A stretch of 38,290 nt of DNA from Ruminococcus sp. (GCA_017534835.1 JAFXVT010000034.1:1-38290); one strand, 5' to 3'; shown: positions 15,325 through 23,476, numbered from the stretch's first letter. Notes: generated by a model from the letters alone, not told the origin. Program-made: numbers and translations.

Positions 15325-16890
15325 TCATACATATTCTTGCAGCTCATCGGCGTAATCCTCGATTATCCCGGGGACATCGGCTGAGCAGTCTATCACGGTA
15401 TCGCCGAAGAAGTCGAAGAGCTTTTCATTTATACTGTCCGCGAGCAGCGACGGCATTTCGCCGACTTCACGCGCCGCGGAAGCCCAGTCTCCGCCGCTCA
15501 GCAGAGCTTGCAGGAAGACTTTTTCATTTGCGGTCAGCGGCGACGCGGCAGCATTGTCCGGAGCAGGCTCAGTTACGGGCTCGGGAGCAGGCGAGAGCGT
15601 TTTGCCGGGCGAGGCTGCGGCGTCCTGCGGAACAGCTTCATTGCCGCGGTCGGCAGCCGTATCCGGTGCGGCGCAGCTTTCAGGTTCCTCATCGACTATG
15701 AGCTTGTCGCGCGTGACATCGGCAGCGGCGCGGATACCTGCTATCTTCGAGAGGTCTATCTCGATATTCATCGCCTTTTTGCGGTTCTTTTCGGCTTCGA
15801 GAGCGTCGAGCTCCTTCTTTATCAGGTCCGTTATCGTCTTTGAGACCTCGCCGGGACGCAGCTTATAGCGGAAATCGCATCGCTCGCGGAGCTGGCAGTC
15901 GAGCGTGCGCATCATCTCGCCGAGCTGCTGATTACGTGTACGGTTGCCGTAGTAGCGGCTGCACCGCCATACACCGTTGCGGCAGGTGTAGGTGTGTATC
16001 GGGTCGAGCTCGTAGTCGGTCGAGCGGCTGGGCTGTCTGTCGTAGAAAACAGCGAGCTCGAACAGCTTGCAGTTCATTTCGGTGCGGCGCCCGAAGAGCT
16101 TCTCACAGAGGGGATTTTTCCTGTGCGAGCGGAAAAATGCGGAAATGCTGCGGAATACGCGGACTGCGGCTTCGCGGAAGCCGTCGGGGTCGGAGATGTA
16201 GTAGCGCGAACGCTCGAACGGATAGCCGCAGAGCGTTGAAATGGCGGAAAACAGCTCTTCATCGGGAGTCGTCTCCCATTCCGTAAGCTTCACGAGTGCG
16301 TGGTCATAGACGAGCTCGGGAATGTCGGAAACGAGCGCCGGGTCGAGCTCCTCATAGACGCACAGGTCAACTGCCCAGCGGTTGAGATGACGGGTGAGCT
16401 CGGGGTCGTCCGCGCCGTAGACCGCGGCGAGCTGACGGAGACGTTTTATGCCGCTTTCGGGCGAATCTATGCCGATGCCGTTTATCATTTCGTATGCGTG
16501 CATATAGATGAAGGACTTCGGAGCGTAGGGAAAAACTCCCTCGCGCACCTGCCTGCGCCACGAGAAATAGCCGCAAAGCTGTTCCGTATCAAGGTCGCGG
16601 TAGGTGGGATAGAACTTGACGAGCTCGCCGCCGAAATCATAGACGTCGGTGTAGTCCTCCATAAATTTGCCCTGCGTGTAGAAGAGCCAGGCGGAGGTCT
16701 TCCAGTAAGCCTCGGGAGTGTATGCGAGCGCCTTCATTTCCTTTATTTTCTGCGGAGTACCGGACGTTTTTATCTGAGAGGCGCGCTTGATTATCGGCTG
16801 GTCGGTGTAGACCTTGTCGCGGAACGCACGGCTCCCGAGGAGCTTTTCGTCGCTGAGTATGCTGTCGAGTATGTCTTTCACGTCGGACAT
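15325..16890 (-). CDS. TerB-N / TerB-C domain protein
   Basis: A 521-residue protein. The region around residues 50-260 matches the TerB N-terminal domain: YWKTSAWLFYTQGKF, LCGYFSWRRQVREG and SFIYMHAYEMINGIG are its landmarks. A TerB-C-like region begins with MNIEIDLSKIAGIRAAADVTR (about residue 370), runs through an acidic Ala/Pro-rich linker, and closes with LLADSINEKLFDFFGDTVI. Comparative-genomic surveys of tellurite-resistance (Ter) systems link TerB-N/TerB-C proteins to an ATPase and helicase in a predicted DNA-processing complex. The TerB alpha-helical metal-binding domain itself was not recognised between them. GGAGG lies 7 nt before ATG 16890. It leads the three-gene operon and has a good promoter. 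Confidence 0.83.
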   Translation of the reverse strand: MSDVKDILDSILSDEKLLGSRAFRDKVYTDQPIIKRASQIKTSGTPQKIKEMKALAYTPEAYWKTSAWLFYTQGKFMEDYTDVYDFGGELVKFYPTYRDLDTEQLCGYFSWRRQVREGVFPYAPKSFIYMHAYEMINGIGIDSPESGIKRLRQLAAVYGADDPELTRHLNRWAVDLCVYEELDPALVSDIPELVYDHALVKLTEWETTPDEELFSAISTLCGYPFERSRYYISDPDGFREAAVRVFRSISAFFRSHRKNPLCEKLFGRRTEMNCKLFELAVFYDRQPSRSTDYELDPIHTYTCRNGVWRCSRYYGNRTRNQQLGEMMRTLDCQLRERCDFRYKLRPGEVSKTITDLIKKELDALEAEKNRKKAMNIEIDLSKIAGIRAAADVTRDKLIVDEEPESCAAPDTAADRGNEAVPQDAAASPGKTLSPAPEPVTEPAPDNAAASPLTANEKVFLQALLSGGDWASAAREVGEMPSLLADSINEKLFDFFGDTVIDCSADVPGIIEDYADELQEYV

Positions 16891-16923
16891 TTTCACGCCT
16901 CCATTTCGTTATCTTTACCCTTC

Positions 16924-16952
16924 ATTATAGCACACATTTTAAGTAATATCAA
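16924..16952 (-). promoter_or_regulatory. Promoter of the TerB-BrxD-helicase operon
   Basis: On the minus strand TTGATA (16952-16947), a 17-nt spacer and TATAAT (16929-16924), 33 nt upstream of the TerB-N start. It would drive the whole trio. Confidence 0.85.
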
Positions 16953-17042
16953 GTACACGCGGAGAAAACTTCCTGTGCGCAGATCTGTGCCGTATAAAAA
17001 AACCGAGCCGTTTAAGTACGGTACGTATAAAGAAGTTTTACG

Positions 17043-17079
17043 CCATAGTATTTCTGATGTAAGGTCAGAAGTACTATGG
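17043..17079. repeat. Long inverted repeat upstream of the VOC gene promoter
   Basis: CCATAGTA-T-TTCTGA pairs with TCAGAA-G-TACTATGG around a 7-nt loop (17058-17064). This is 14 paired positions with one T/G opposition that would be a wobble pair in RNA. It lies 9 nt before the -35 box. No T-run follows on either strand, so an operator or remnant of a mobile repeat is likelier than a terminator. Confidence 0.6.
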
Positions 17080-17087
17080 AGTTTCTA

Positions 17088-17116
17088 TTGACAATGCAGC
17101 GGTGCCGTGCTATAAT
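17088..17116 (+). promoter_or_regulatory. Promoter of the VOC-family gene
   Basis: TTGACA (17088-17093), exactly 17 nt, TATAAT (17111-17116): perfect consensus, 37 nt before the start codon. Confidence 0.9.
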
Positions 17117-17153
17117 TGTCACTAACATAAATCGGAATTTACTGGAGGACAAG

Positions 17154-17501
17154 ATGAAATGTAAAATTAATTCGCTTTATATCTGTGTGAAAGATATGAA
17201 TAGGGCTATTCAATTCTATGAGAACTTTTTTGAACAGTCTGTTACGGAGCGGGAAGACACATATAGTGTGTTTGATGTTAATGGATTCAGATATGGACTG
17301 TTTGCATACCTCACAGTCAACGAAGAGCATTCTTTCGGTAGTAATTGTTTGCCAAGCATCAGCTTTGAAAATATAGAAATACTTAAAGAGAAACTTGATG
17401 ATAAAGAGATATGCTTTCCTTTAACTAAAATCAAAGGGAACTGGGTGGCTGAATTTGTTGATTCGGAAGGAAATCATGTTGAAGTAACAGCACCAGAATA
17501 A
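17154..17501 (+). CDS. VOC-superfamily (glyoxalase/bleomycin-resistance fold) protein
   Basis: A 115-residue single-module vicinal-oxygen-chelate protein. The opening INSLYICVKDMNRAIQFYENFF and the closing AEFVDSEGNHVEV are the fold's usual first and last elements, the latter with the metal-ligand Glu position. Members include glyoxalases, antibiotic-binding resistance proteins and dioxygenases; the substrate cannot be read from sequence. GGAGG precedes ATG 17154. The gene is distinctly AT-rich, with codons such as aat, ata and ttt, unlike the GC-rich neighbours on both sides. With its own perfect promoter and flanking inverted repeat it is a likely recent acquisition. Confidence 0.85.
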   Translation: MKCKINSLYICVKDMNRAIQFYENFFEQSVTEREDTYSVFDVNGFRYGLFAYLTVNEEHSFGSNCLPSISFENIEILKEKLDDKEICFPLTKIKGNWVAEFVDSEGNHVEVTAPE

Positions 17502-17540
17502 CAAATTCTGATTTATTTTAGCATTCGTATAAAATGCAAT

Positions 17541-17570
17541 GCCCCGAAGCACTTTGAAATGCTTCGGGGC
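17541..17570. terminator. Bidirectional hairpin between VOC gene and cysE
   Basis: GCCCCGAAGCA (17541-17551) pairs exactly with TGCTTCGGGGC (17560-17570). It sits between the convergent VOC and cysE genes. T-tracts are short on both sides (aaaac on the right, so gtttt read on the minus strand before the stem; attgcatttt on the minus strand after it). Confidence 0.65.
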
Positions 17571-17617
17571 AAAACTTCTCTATAGGTATCTGTCTTACAG
17601 GCTCGGTTACGCAGTAT

Positions 17618-18577
17618 TCAGATGATGTAGAACCACGTTTCGTCCTGCGGGAGCTCGGTCTGCTGGACGGGTCTGTCGGACTTGAAATTGAAGCGCAGCT
17701 CGGGATTCTTAATGCTGACCCTCGCGCCGGCAGGTACGGACTTGGTGATAAATGCATTGCCGCCGATGACGGAATCTCTGCCGATGACGGTCTCGCCGCC
17801 GAGAATGGACGCTCCGGAATAGATCGTCACATTGTCCTCGATAGTGGGGTGACGCTTGCGGTTTTTGAGGAGCTGTCCGCCGCGTGTCGAGAGAGCGCCG
17901 AGCGTTACGCCCTGATATATCTTCACATTGTCGCCTATCTCGGTCGTTTCGCCGATAACTATGCCTGTACCGTGGTCGATGAAGAAGTATCTGCCGATGG
18001 AAGCGCCGGGGTGGATGTCGATACCCGTAACGCTGTGGGCGTGCTCGGTCATGATTCGCGGAATGAGCGGTACTCCGAGCAGGTGGAGCTCATGGGCGAT
18101 ACGGTTCACGAGAATAGCGAAAAGTCCGGGATAAGAGAAGATTATCTCCTCCTTGTTGAATGCAGCAGGGTCGCCCATAAATGCGGCTTCGACGTCGGTC
18201 GCGATGTAGTCCCTTATCTTCGGGAGCTTTTCGAGGAACTCGAATGTGAGCTCCTTTGCACGGTGTTCGATGAACTCCTGCTGAGCGTTCTCGTAGTCCG
18301 GATTATAGCGGAGAACAACGGAGATCTGCCTTGAGAGGTTGTGTATGATGTCCTCGAGCTGTACTGAGATATTGCTGCGGACGGTGTAGAGTCTGAAGCG
18401 GTCGTTTTTGTAGTAGCCGGGGTAGATGATGTTTCGCAGGCTCAGTATTATCGCGATGACCTTTTCCTTGTCGGGGTGGTCGAATGCGACGGTCTTGTCT
18501 ATCGTGCGGTCGTTGCCGTAGTCGCTGATGAGCGTGTCAACAAGCGAATTTATGCGGTTTTCAAAGCTTTGGGTCAT
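17618..18577 (-). CDS. cysE: Serine O-acetyltransferase (EpsC-type)
   Basis: Serine acetyltransferase makes O-acetylserine from serine and acetyl-CoA, the first step of cysteine synthesis. The C-terminal half is a left-handed beta-helix of hexapeptide repeats: HPGASIGRYFFIDHGTGIVIGETTEIGDN, then VTLGALS and YSGASILGGETVIGRDSVIGGNAF. Catalytic His residues lie in IDIHPGA and IDHGTG. The 319-residue length with a long alpha-helical N-terminal region matches the EpsC-like SAT family common in Clostridia and Bacteroidetes. The tail GARVSIKNPELR is retained. AAAGGAG precedes the ATG. It is a single-gene unit with its own promoter; no cysK is adjacent. Confidence 0.94.
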   Translation of the reverse strand: MTQSFENRINSLVDTLISDYGNDRTIDKTVAFDHPDKEKVIAIILSLRNIIYPGYYKNDRFRLYTVRSNISVQLEDIIHNLSRQISVVLRYNPDYENAQQEFIEHRAKELTFEFLEKLPKIRDYIATDVEAAFMGDPAAFNKEEIIFSYPGLFAILVNRIAHELHLLGVPLIPRIMTEHAHSVTGIDIHPGASIGRYFFIDHGTGIVIGETTEIGDNVKIYQGVTLGALSTRGGQLLKNRKRHPTIEDNVTIYSGASILGGETVIGRDSVIGGNAFITKSVPAGARVSIKNPELRFNFKSDRPVQQTELPQDETWFYII

Positions 18578-18622
18578 TTATTGGGCTCCTTTCGGTGAGA
18601 ATAAAACCTATCGTACTGCTAT

Positions 18623-18651
18623 ATTATATCACATCGCGATAAGAAATGCAA
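18623..18651 (-). promoter_or_regulatory. cysE promoter
   Basis: On the minus strand TTGCAT (18651-18646), a 17-nt spacer and TATAAT (18628-18623), 45 nt before the cysE start. No T-box or S-box-like leader is seen in the short 5' region. Confidence 0.75.
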
Positions 18652-18729
18652 CATTTTCACTTTGCCGGGCATTTGCGGCTGATCTCAGGGAACGCTCTGT
18701 GTGTACGGCAAGATTTTTACGTCACCCCA

Positions 18730-18758
18730 TTGATATTTCACAGATGATATGTTATAAT
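18730..18758 (+). promoter_or_regulatory. Promoter of the Y-family polymerase gene
   Basis: TTGATA (18730-18735), 17 nt, TATAAT (18753-18758), 31 nt before the start codon. I looked for a LexA box of the GAAC-N4-GTTC kind around it and did not see one. Confidence 0.8.
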
Positions 18759-18789
18759 AAAAGAAACAAACTTTCGGGAGGCGGCTGAA

Positions 18790-20313
18790 ATGAACGAAAA
18801 CAGAACATATATCGCGATCGACCTCAAATCCTTCTACGCCTCCGTGGAGTGCGTCGACAGGGAACTCGACCCGCTCAATACCAACCTCGTCGTCGCTGAC
18901 CCGACACGCACCGAAAAGACTATCTGTCTCGCAGTCTCGCCCTCGCTGAAGGCACACGGCATATCCGGCAGAGCGCGGCTCTACGAGGTCATACAGCGCG
19001 TCGGCGAGGTGAACTCCGAGCGCCGCAGAAAAGCTCCGCGGCGGAGGTTCAGCGGCAAGTCCCACTTCGCGGACGAGCTCGAAGCAGACCCGTCCCTCGA
19101 GCTCGATTACATCGTAGCTCCTCCGCATATGAGGCGGTATATGGAGGTGAGTGCGTCCATTTACGGCATTTATCTGCGATATATCGCCCCCGAGGACATT
19201 CACGTCTATTCGATAGACGAGGTGTTCATCGACGCGACAGGCTACCTGCGCACCTACAAGACCGACGGTCACGGGCTGGCAATGATGCTCGTGCGCGAGG
19301 TCCTCAAAGAGACCGGTATCACTGCGACTGCCGGTATCGGTACGAATATGTACCTCTGCAAGGTCGCGATGGACATCGTCGCAAAGCATATGGCTCCCGA
19401 CAAGGACGGCGTGCGAATCGCCGAGCTCGACGAGATGTCCTATCGCCGCACGCTCTGGGACCACCAGCCGATAACCGATTTCTGGCGCGTCGGAAAGGGC
19501 ACGAGCCGCCGCCTCGCCGAGTATGGTATGTACACTATGGGCGATGTCGCGCGGTGCTCGGTCGGGGACAGGTTCGACCGGCTGAACGAGGACCTGCTCT
19601 ACAAGCTTTTCGGAGTGAATGCTGAGTTCCTCATCGACCACGCATGGGGCTGGGAGCCGTGCCGTATCTCCGACATCAAGCGCTACCGTCCGGCGAGCAA
19701 CAGTCTCAGCTCCGGACAGGTGCTCAAGCGCCCGTATGAGTCCGAGAGGGCAGCTCTCATCGTCCGCGAAATGACCGACCTCCTCAGCCTCGACCTCGTG
19801 GCGAAGGGGCTCGTCACCGACCAGATAGTGCTGACTATCGGCTATGACATCGAAAATCTCAGGGATACCGACCGTCTCATCGGCTACACCGGCACATTCA
19901 AGAACGACCACTACGGCAGGCGTGTGCCGAAGTCCGCCCACGGAACGCAGAAGCTCGGCAGATATACGGCTTCGTCGCGGCTGATGCGGAAGACGGCGAT
20001 GGAGCTCTATGACCGGATAATCCACAGCGACCTTCTCGTGCGGAGGATAACCATTGCCGCGATGCGCGTTATCCCCGAATCGAAGGCACCGGAGGAGGCT
20101 CCGCGTCAGCTGAGCCTGTTCGATGACCCCGAGCAGGAGCAGGCGAGGATAGACCGCGAAAATGCGGCACTTGCGAAGGAAAAGGCGCTGCAAAAGACGA
20201 TAGTCGGACTGCGGAAGAGGTTCGGCAAGAATGCGGTGCTGAAGGCGATGAACCTCGAGGAGGACGCGACTGCCGTCGAGCGGAATTCGCAGGTCGGCGG
20301 TCACAAGGCGTAG
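18790..20313 (+). CDS. Y-family DNA polymerase (UmuC/ImpB type)
   Basis: A 507-residue translesion polymerase. The palm-domain catalytic acidic residues are D11 in AIDLKSFYASVE and D143/E144 in YSIDEVFID; the FY pair after D11 is the steric-gate region. An insertion of about 35 basic and acidic residues (about 75-110) separates the two motifs, as in the Gram-positive UvrX/YqjW and ImpB/MucB branch rather than short DinB. A beta-clamp binding motif QLSLF begins at residue 440, after the little-finger domain. A charged helical tail follows. It would bypass DNA lesions at stalled forks. GGGAGG precedes ATG 18790. A 95-bp tandem repeat begins just after the stop codon. Confidence 0.93.
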   Translation: MNENRTYIAIDLKSFYASVECVDRELDPLNTNLVVADPTRTEKTICLAVSPSLKAHGISGRARLYEVIQRVGEVNSERRRKAPRRRFSGKSHFADELEADPSLELDYIVAPPHMRRYMEVSASIYGIYLRYIAPEDIHVYSIDEVFIDATGYLRTYKTDGHGLAMMLVREVLKETGITATAGIGTNMYLCKVAMDIVAKHMAPDKDGVRIAELDEMSYRRTLWDHQPITDFWRVGKGTSRRLAEYGMYTMGDVARCSVGDRFDRLNEDLLYKLFGVNAEFLIDHAWGWEPCRISDIKRYRPASNSLSSGQVLKRPYESERAALIVREMTDLLSLDLVAKGLVTDQIVLTIGYDIENLRDTDRLIGYTGTFKNDHYGRRVPKSAHGTQKLGRYTASSRLMRKTAMELYDRIIHSDLLVRRITIAAMRVIPESKAPEEAPRQLSLFDDPEQEQARIDRENAALAKEKALQKTIVGLRKRFGKNAVLKAMNLEEDATAVERNSQVGGHKA

Positions 20314-20316
20314 AAG

Positions 20317-20515
20317 GGGACACCCTTCTGAGATACTTGTCATTACAGTGAAAGTGGGCTGCCGGGCAATAAAAGCTGCGGTACATCCCGGTCTGCTGCG
20401 AAACAGGGGAAGGGACACCCTTCTGAGATACTTGTCATTACAGTGAAAGTGGGCTACCGAGCAATAAAAGCGGCGGTACATTACGGTCTGCTGCGAAACA
20501 GGATAGGGGACACCC
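20317..20515. repeat. 95-bp tandem repeat with a conserved hairpin (two units plus a stub)
   Basis: The sequence gggacaccc occurs at 20317, 20412 and 20507, exactly 95 bp apart. Units 1 and 2 differ by only about a dozen bases. Each unit opens with a small hairpin: GAAGGG-GACA-CCCTTC in unit 1, GAAGGG-ACA-CCCTTC in unit 2, and AGGGG-ACA-CCCCT in the third stub, which ends there. The unit then carries cttgtcattacagtgaaagt and ctgcgaaacagg. The repeat starts 4 nt after the polymerase stop codon and ends 8 nt before the tmcAL -35 box. No coding potential is evident. Confidence 0.88.
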
Positions 20516-20523
20516 CTCGGGTA

Positions 20524-20552
20524 TTGACAAATATGCAGAATTATTGCATAAT
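20524..20552 (+). promoter_or_regulatory. Promoter of the tmcAL operon
   Basis: TTGACA (20524-20529), a 17-nt spacer and CATAAT (20547-20552), 49 nt before the tmcAL start. It may drive the whole six-gene run to 25795. Confidence 0.75.
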
Positions 20553-20601
20553 AATAAATAGTATGCAAAAACGCTTGAAATCCCGGGAGAGAGGTAGTAT
20601 A

Positions 20602-21804
20602 ATGAAAGTCAGCGGTCTCATCTGCGAGTACAACCCGTTCCACAACGGTCACCTTTACCACATAAACGAAACGCGCAGGAACGGTGCGACGCACATCGTG
20701 ACAGTTATGAGCGGCAGCTTCGTACAGCGCGGAGATGTCGCGGTAATGGACAAGCTGAGGCGTGCGCGGCTGGCGGTCAGGTCGGGCGCTGACCTCGTTA
20801 TAGAGCTGCCGGTGCAGTTCAGTCTCTCCTCGGCAGAGAATTTCGGAGCGGCGGCAGTATGGCTGCTCAACTGCCTCGGAGCTGTGGACGAGCTCTCGTT
20901 CGGCAGTGAGTGCGGCGACGTCGAAAAGCTCTCTGCGGCACTGGAGCTGGTGGACGAGGTAGCTGCTGCAAAAAAGGCAGAGATAAACGAGATAATGGAG
21001 CGCGGCTACACCTATCCGCGTGCGCTGAGCTCGGTGCTGAGCGGCGAGGATCCGCGTGCAGCTGCGGTCATCTCCGAGCCGAACAACACTCTCGCGATCG
21101 AGTATCTGAGGGCGCTGAAAAGCTTCCGCTCACCGATAAAGCCGTTCACGGTGAAGCGCGTGGGAGCCTCTCACGACAGCACCGGAGCCGAAAACGGCTA
21201 CGCGAGCGCCTCATTTATCCGCGAGAGCATTCTTTCCGGCGGCGATATTTCACAGCTCCCGGAGCTTATGCCCGAGCTGTGGGCGCAGGAGACCGCAAAG
21301 GCAGCCGGTGACGGCAGCATTGCAAGGCTCGAACGGCTCGAAAGAGTGATACTCTACAAGCTGAGGATGTCCTCGCCGGAGGAGATAGCTCAGACAAGCG
21401 ACATCGGACAGGGACTCGAAAACAGGATCTATGCCGCAAGAATGGCAGGCTCGCTCGACGAGCTCCTGTGTATGGTAAAGACAAAACGCTACACGATGGC
21501 ACGTATCCGGCGGATACTGCTGTCGCTGCTGATAGGGATAACACGCGGGGATATGACGCATATGCCGCCATACGGCAGGATACTTGCCTTCAACGAAAGG
21601 GGCAGGGAGATACTTGCCGCAGCGAAGGGAAAGGCGGTCATACAGTACGGCTCATCGCTCGCAAAGCTTTCACAGAAGAACAAGGTGACAAGGCGCTTCG
21701 CGGAGCTTGAGGGAAAGGCTTCCGATATTTACGGTCTTGCACTAAGCACAGTGACCTCCGCTGCTGACGATTACAGGGCGAAGATCGCTATCGATACCGA
21801 GTAG
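20602..21804 (+). CDS. tmcAL: tRNA(Met) cytidine acetate ligase (TmcAL/YlbM family)
   Basis: The 400-residue protein opens with KVSGLICEYNPFHNGHLYHI, the nucleotidyltransferase HxGH-like motif that is the hallmark of the TmcAL (formerly YlbM, DUF795) family. The characterised Bacillus enzyme uses acetate and ATP to acetylate the wobble cytidine (ac4C34) of elongator tRNA(Met). Family-typical blocks TVMSGSFVQRGDVAVMDK and ELPVQFSLSSAENFG are present. The start is set at ATG 20602 because the family begins there; an in-frame upstream extension would run through the repeat and promoter. It heads a run that also contains mnmA and a TrmN6-like gene. Confidence 0.94.
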   Translation: MKVSGLICEYNPFHNGHLYHINETRRNGATHIVTVMSGSFVQRGDVAVMDKLRRARLAVRSGADLVIELPVQFSLSSAENFGAAAVWLLNCLGAVDELSFGSECGDVEKLSAALELVDEVAAAKKAEINEIMERGYTYPRALSSVLSGEDPRAAAVISEPNNTLAIEYLRALKSFRSPIKPFTVKRVGASHDSTGAENGYASASFIRESILSGGDISQLPELMPELWAQETAKAAGDGSIARLERLERVILYKLRMSSPEEIAQTSDIGQGLENRIYAARMAGSLDELLCMVKTKRYTMARIRRILLSLLIGITRGDMTHMPPYGRILAFNERGREILAAAKGKAVIQYGSSLAKLSQKNKVTRRFAELEGKASDIYGLALSTVTSAADDYRAKIAIDTE

Positions 21805-21824
21805 ATCGATATGGAGTAATCAGA

Positions 21825-22808
21825 ATGATAAGAAGAATAGCTGCTTTGGCAGCCGTGATGATAGTTTCGGCGGCTGCACTCACCTCGTGCGGCGGACGCA
21901 ATGTCCGGCTCGAGGGCGACAACGAGGTAGAGGGCTCGACCGCCCCTGTGACAGAGCAGAAAACCGAGCCTCCCACAACGGAGGCTGAGACTGAGCCTGC
22001 GACCGAGCCGGGACCTCCCGTGCGTGTCGAGGTCGATGTGAAGATGCCGGAGGGCTATAAGCTCAAAAATAAGGCGTCCGTGTACGTCGAGGCTGTTTTG
22101 CAGGAGCCGGAGCTGCCGACCGGCTGCGAGATAACGGCGCTCACCGAGCTTCTCGGATTCTACGGATTCAGCGCGAACAAGTCGCAGATGGCAGACATTT
22201 TTATGCCGAATGACCCCGACGGCTACTACACGATGAACGACGCCTACCTCGGCAACCCTCACCTCGATAACGGATTCGGCTGTAATGCGCCCGTTATCGT
22301 GAGAACTGCCAACGACCTCTTCGATTACATAAAGTCGGACTGGTATGCGGTCGACCTCACCGGCAGTCCTATCGAGGAGATATACTACCAGATAGAGCAG
22401 GGCAGACCGGCTATCGTGTGGACTACGATAAGGCAGGTCGAGATAGCAAAGGAGTACCAGTTCAGGCTTGGCTGCGGTGAGGACTTCTGGTTCAACGGTA
22501 TGCAGCACTGCGTAGTGCTGTACGGCTACGACTACGACGAGAAGAAGGTTTCCGTCGCCGACCCCCTCGCAGGAGACCAGAAGTACGATATGGAGCGCTT
22601 TGAGCGCATTTATGCGAGCATGGACAAGCAGGCGGTCATACTCATCGGGAATGAGGAGTCGGCAGGCGTCGAGTACGCCACGAACGCCGAAAAATCCGCG
22701 TGGATGAAGGCGAACCGCGTATTCGAGGGCGACAGCAGGTTATGGCTCAGGAAAAACTATCCCGAGGAACAGCCCGAGCCGGAAACTGAAAAAAACACGG
22801 AGGCATAA
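21825..22808 (+). CDS. Lipoprotein with C39-like cysteine peptidase domain
   Basis: A 327-residue surface lipoprotein. The signal peptide ends at ALTSC, so Cys22 is lipidated. A Glu/Thr/Pro-rich stalk (about 30-65) follows, then a C39-like papain-fold domain. The predicted catalytic residues are C101 in LPTGCEITAL, H228 in GMQHCVVLYGYD and D246 in VADPLAG, with a Gln-rich approach typical of the Peptidase_C39_2 family. Such domains in Firmicutes are anchored peptidases or peptidase-like binding proteins of unknown substrate. No ABC exporter domain is attached, so it is not a bacteriocin processor. It lies 20 nt after tmcAL and 2 nt before the HAD gene, inside an otherwise tRNA-modification-rich run. 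Confidence 0.88.
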   Translation: MIRRIAALAAVMIVSAAALTSCGGRNVRLEGDNEVEGSTAPVTEQKTEPPTTEAETEPATEPGPPVRVEVDVKMPEGYKLKNKASVYVEAVLQEPELPTGCEITALTELLGFYGFSANKSQMADIFMPNDPDGYYTMNDAYLGNPHLDNGFGCNAPVIVRTANDLFDYIKSDWYAVDLTGSPIEEIYYQIEQGRPAIVWTTIRQVEIAKEYQFRLGCGEDFWFNGMQHCVVLYGYDYDEKKVSVADPLAGDQKYDMERFERIYASMDKQAVILIGNEESAGVEYATNAEKSAWMKANRVFEGDSRLWLRKNYPEEQPEPETEKNTEA

Positions 22809-22810
22809 AC

Positions 22811-23476
22811 TTGATAAAGGGCATTATTTTTGACCTCGACGGAACACTGCTCGATTCAATGGGTATGTGGTTCGACATCGACCGCCGTTTCCTGAAGGAA
22901 TGCGGCGTAGCGGACCCGCCGGAGAGCATCTCGTGGAAGGTCAAGCAGATGACGATAGAGACTGCGGCAGAGTATCTCGTCCGCGAATTCGGGCTGAGTA
23001 TGACGCCGGAGCAGGTGATACGGCGTATCGGCGAGCTCGTCCGCGAGGAGTATCTGCACAATATACCGCTGAAAAAGGGCGCGGCGGAGCTCCTGCGCTT
23101 CCTCGATGAAAAGGGGATACCCTACGGCGTCGCGACGGCTACATACAAGGAGCTCGCGGAGGCGGCACTGAAGCGGTGCGGAGTTTATGACAGGCTGAGA
23201 TTCCTGCTCACGGACAGGGAATACCCCAACGGAAAGGGCTTCCCGGACATCTTCCTCGGGGCGGCAGAGCTGCTCGGAGCAGAGCCGGCGGAGGTGCTCG
23301 TTGCGGAGGATTCGATACACTGTGTCGAGACCGCGAACAATGCCGGATTCGTCACGGCGGCGGTCTACGATGAGGCTTCCGCGGCAGAATGGGATAAAAT
23401 GAAGGCTGCGGCTTCTTACAGCTTTACGGAGCTCGGTGAGATGCGCGCACTGTTTGAGGATATGGACAATGAGTAA
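22811..23476 (+). CDS. HAD-superfamily hydrolase (phosphoglucomutase-like)
   Basis: A 221-residue HAD phosphatase. Motif I is IFDLDGTLLDS with the nucleophile and acid/base Asp pair, a helical cap follows (about 20-85), motif II is in GVATATYKEL, and motifs III/IV lie in RFLLTDREYPNGKGFPDIFL and LVAEDSIHCVETANNAG. This is the subfamily I, beta-phosphoglucomutase-like class; the substrate is unknown. The start codon is TTG 22811, supported by GGAGG 7 nt upstream and by the fact that IKGIIFDLDG begins right after it. The stop overlaps the mnmA start by 8 nt, indicating coupled translation. Confidence 0.9.
   Translation: MIKGIIFDLDGTLLDSMGMWFDIDRRFLKECGVADPPESISWKVKQMTIETAAEYLVREFGLSMTPEQVIRRIGELVREEYLHNIPLKKGAAELLRFLDEKGIPYGVATATYKELAEAALKRCGVYDRLRFLLTDREYPNGKGFPDIFLGAAELLGAEPAEVLVAEDSIHCVETANNAGFVTAAVYDEASAAEWDKMKAAASYSFTELGEMRALFEDMDNE

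Noticed and set aside
11739-16890. A complete BREX system
   Set aside because: Only BrxD-like and BrxHI-like families are present; there is no methylase, PglZ/BrxZ or BrxC, and a TerB-N protein takes the first position.
20317-20515. Possible CRISPR array
   Set aside because: The whole 95-bp unit is repeated with no unique spacers, and there are only two full units and no cas genes.
20574-20603. A second promoter TTGAAA-17-TATAAT for tmcAL
   Set aside because: The -10 would overlap the start codon, so transcription would begin inside the gene. The promoter at 20524-20552 is better placed.
18685-20694. A very long open frame on the minus strand (669 codons)
   Set aside because: It lies almost wholly antisense to the Y-family polymerase gene, which has intact catalytic motifs, and it runs through the tandem repeat. 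It has no recognisable domain; high GC makes such antisense frames common.
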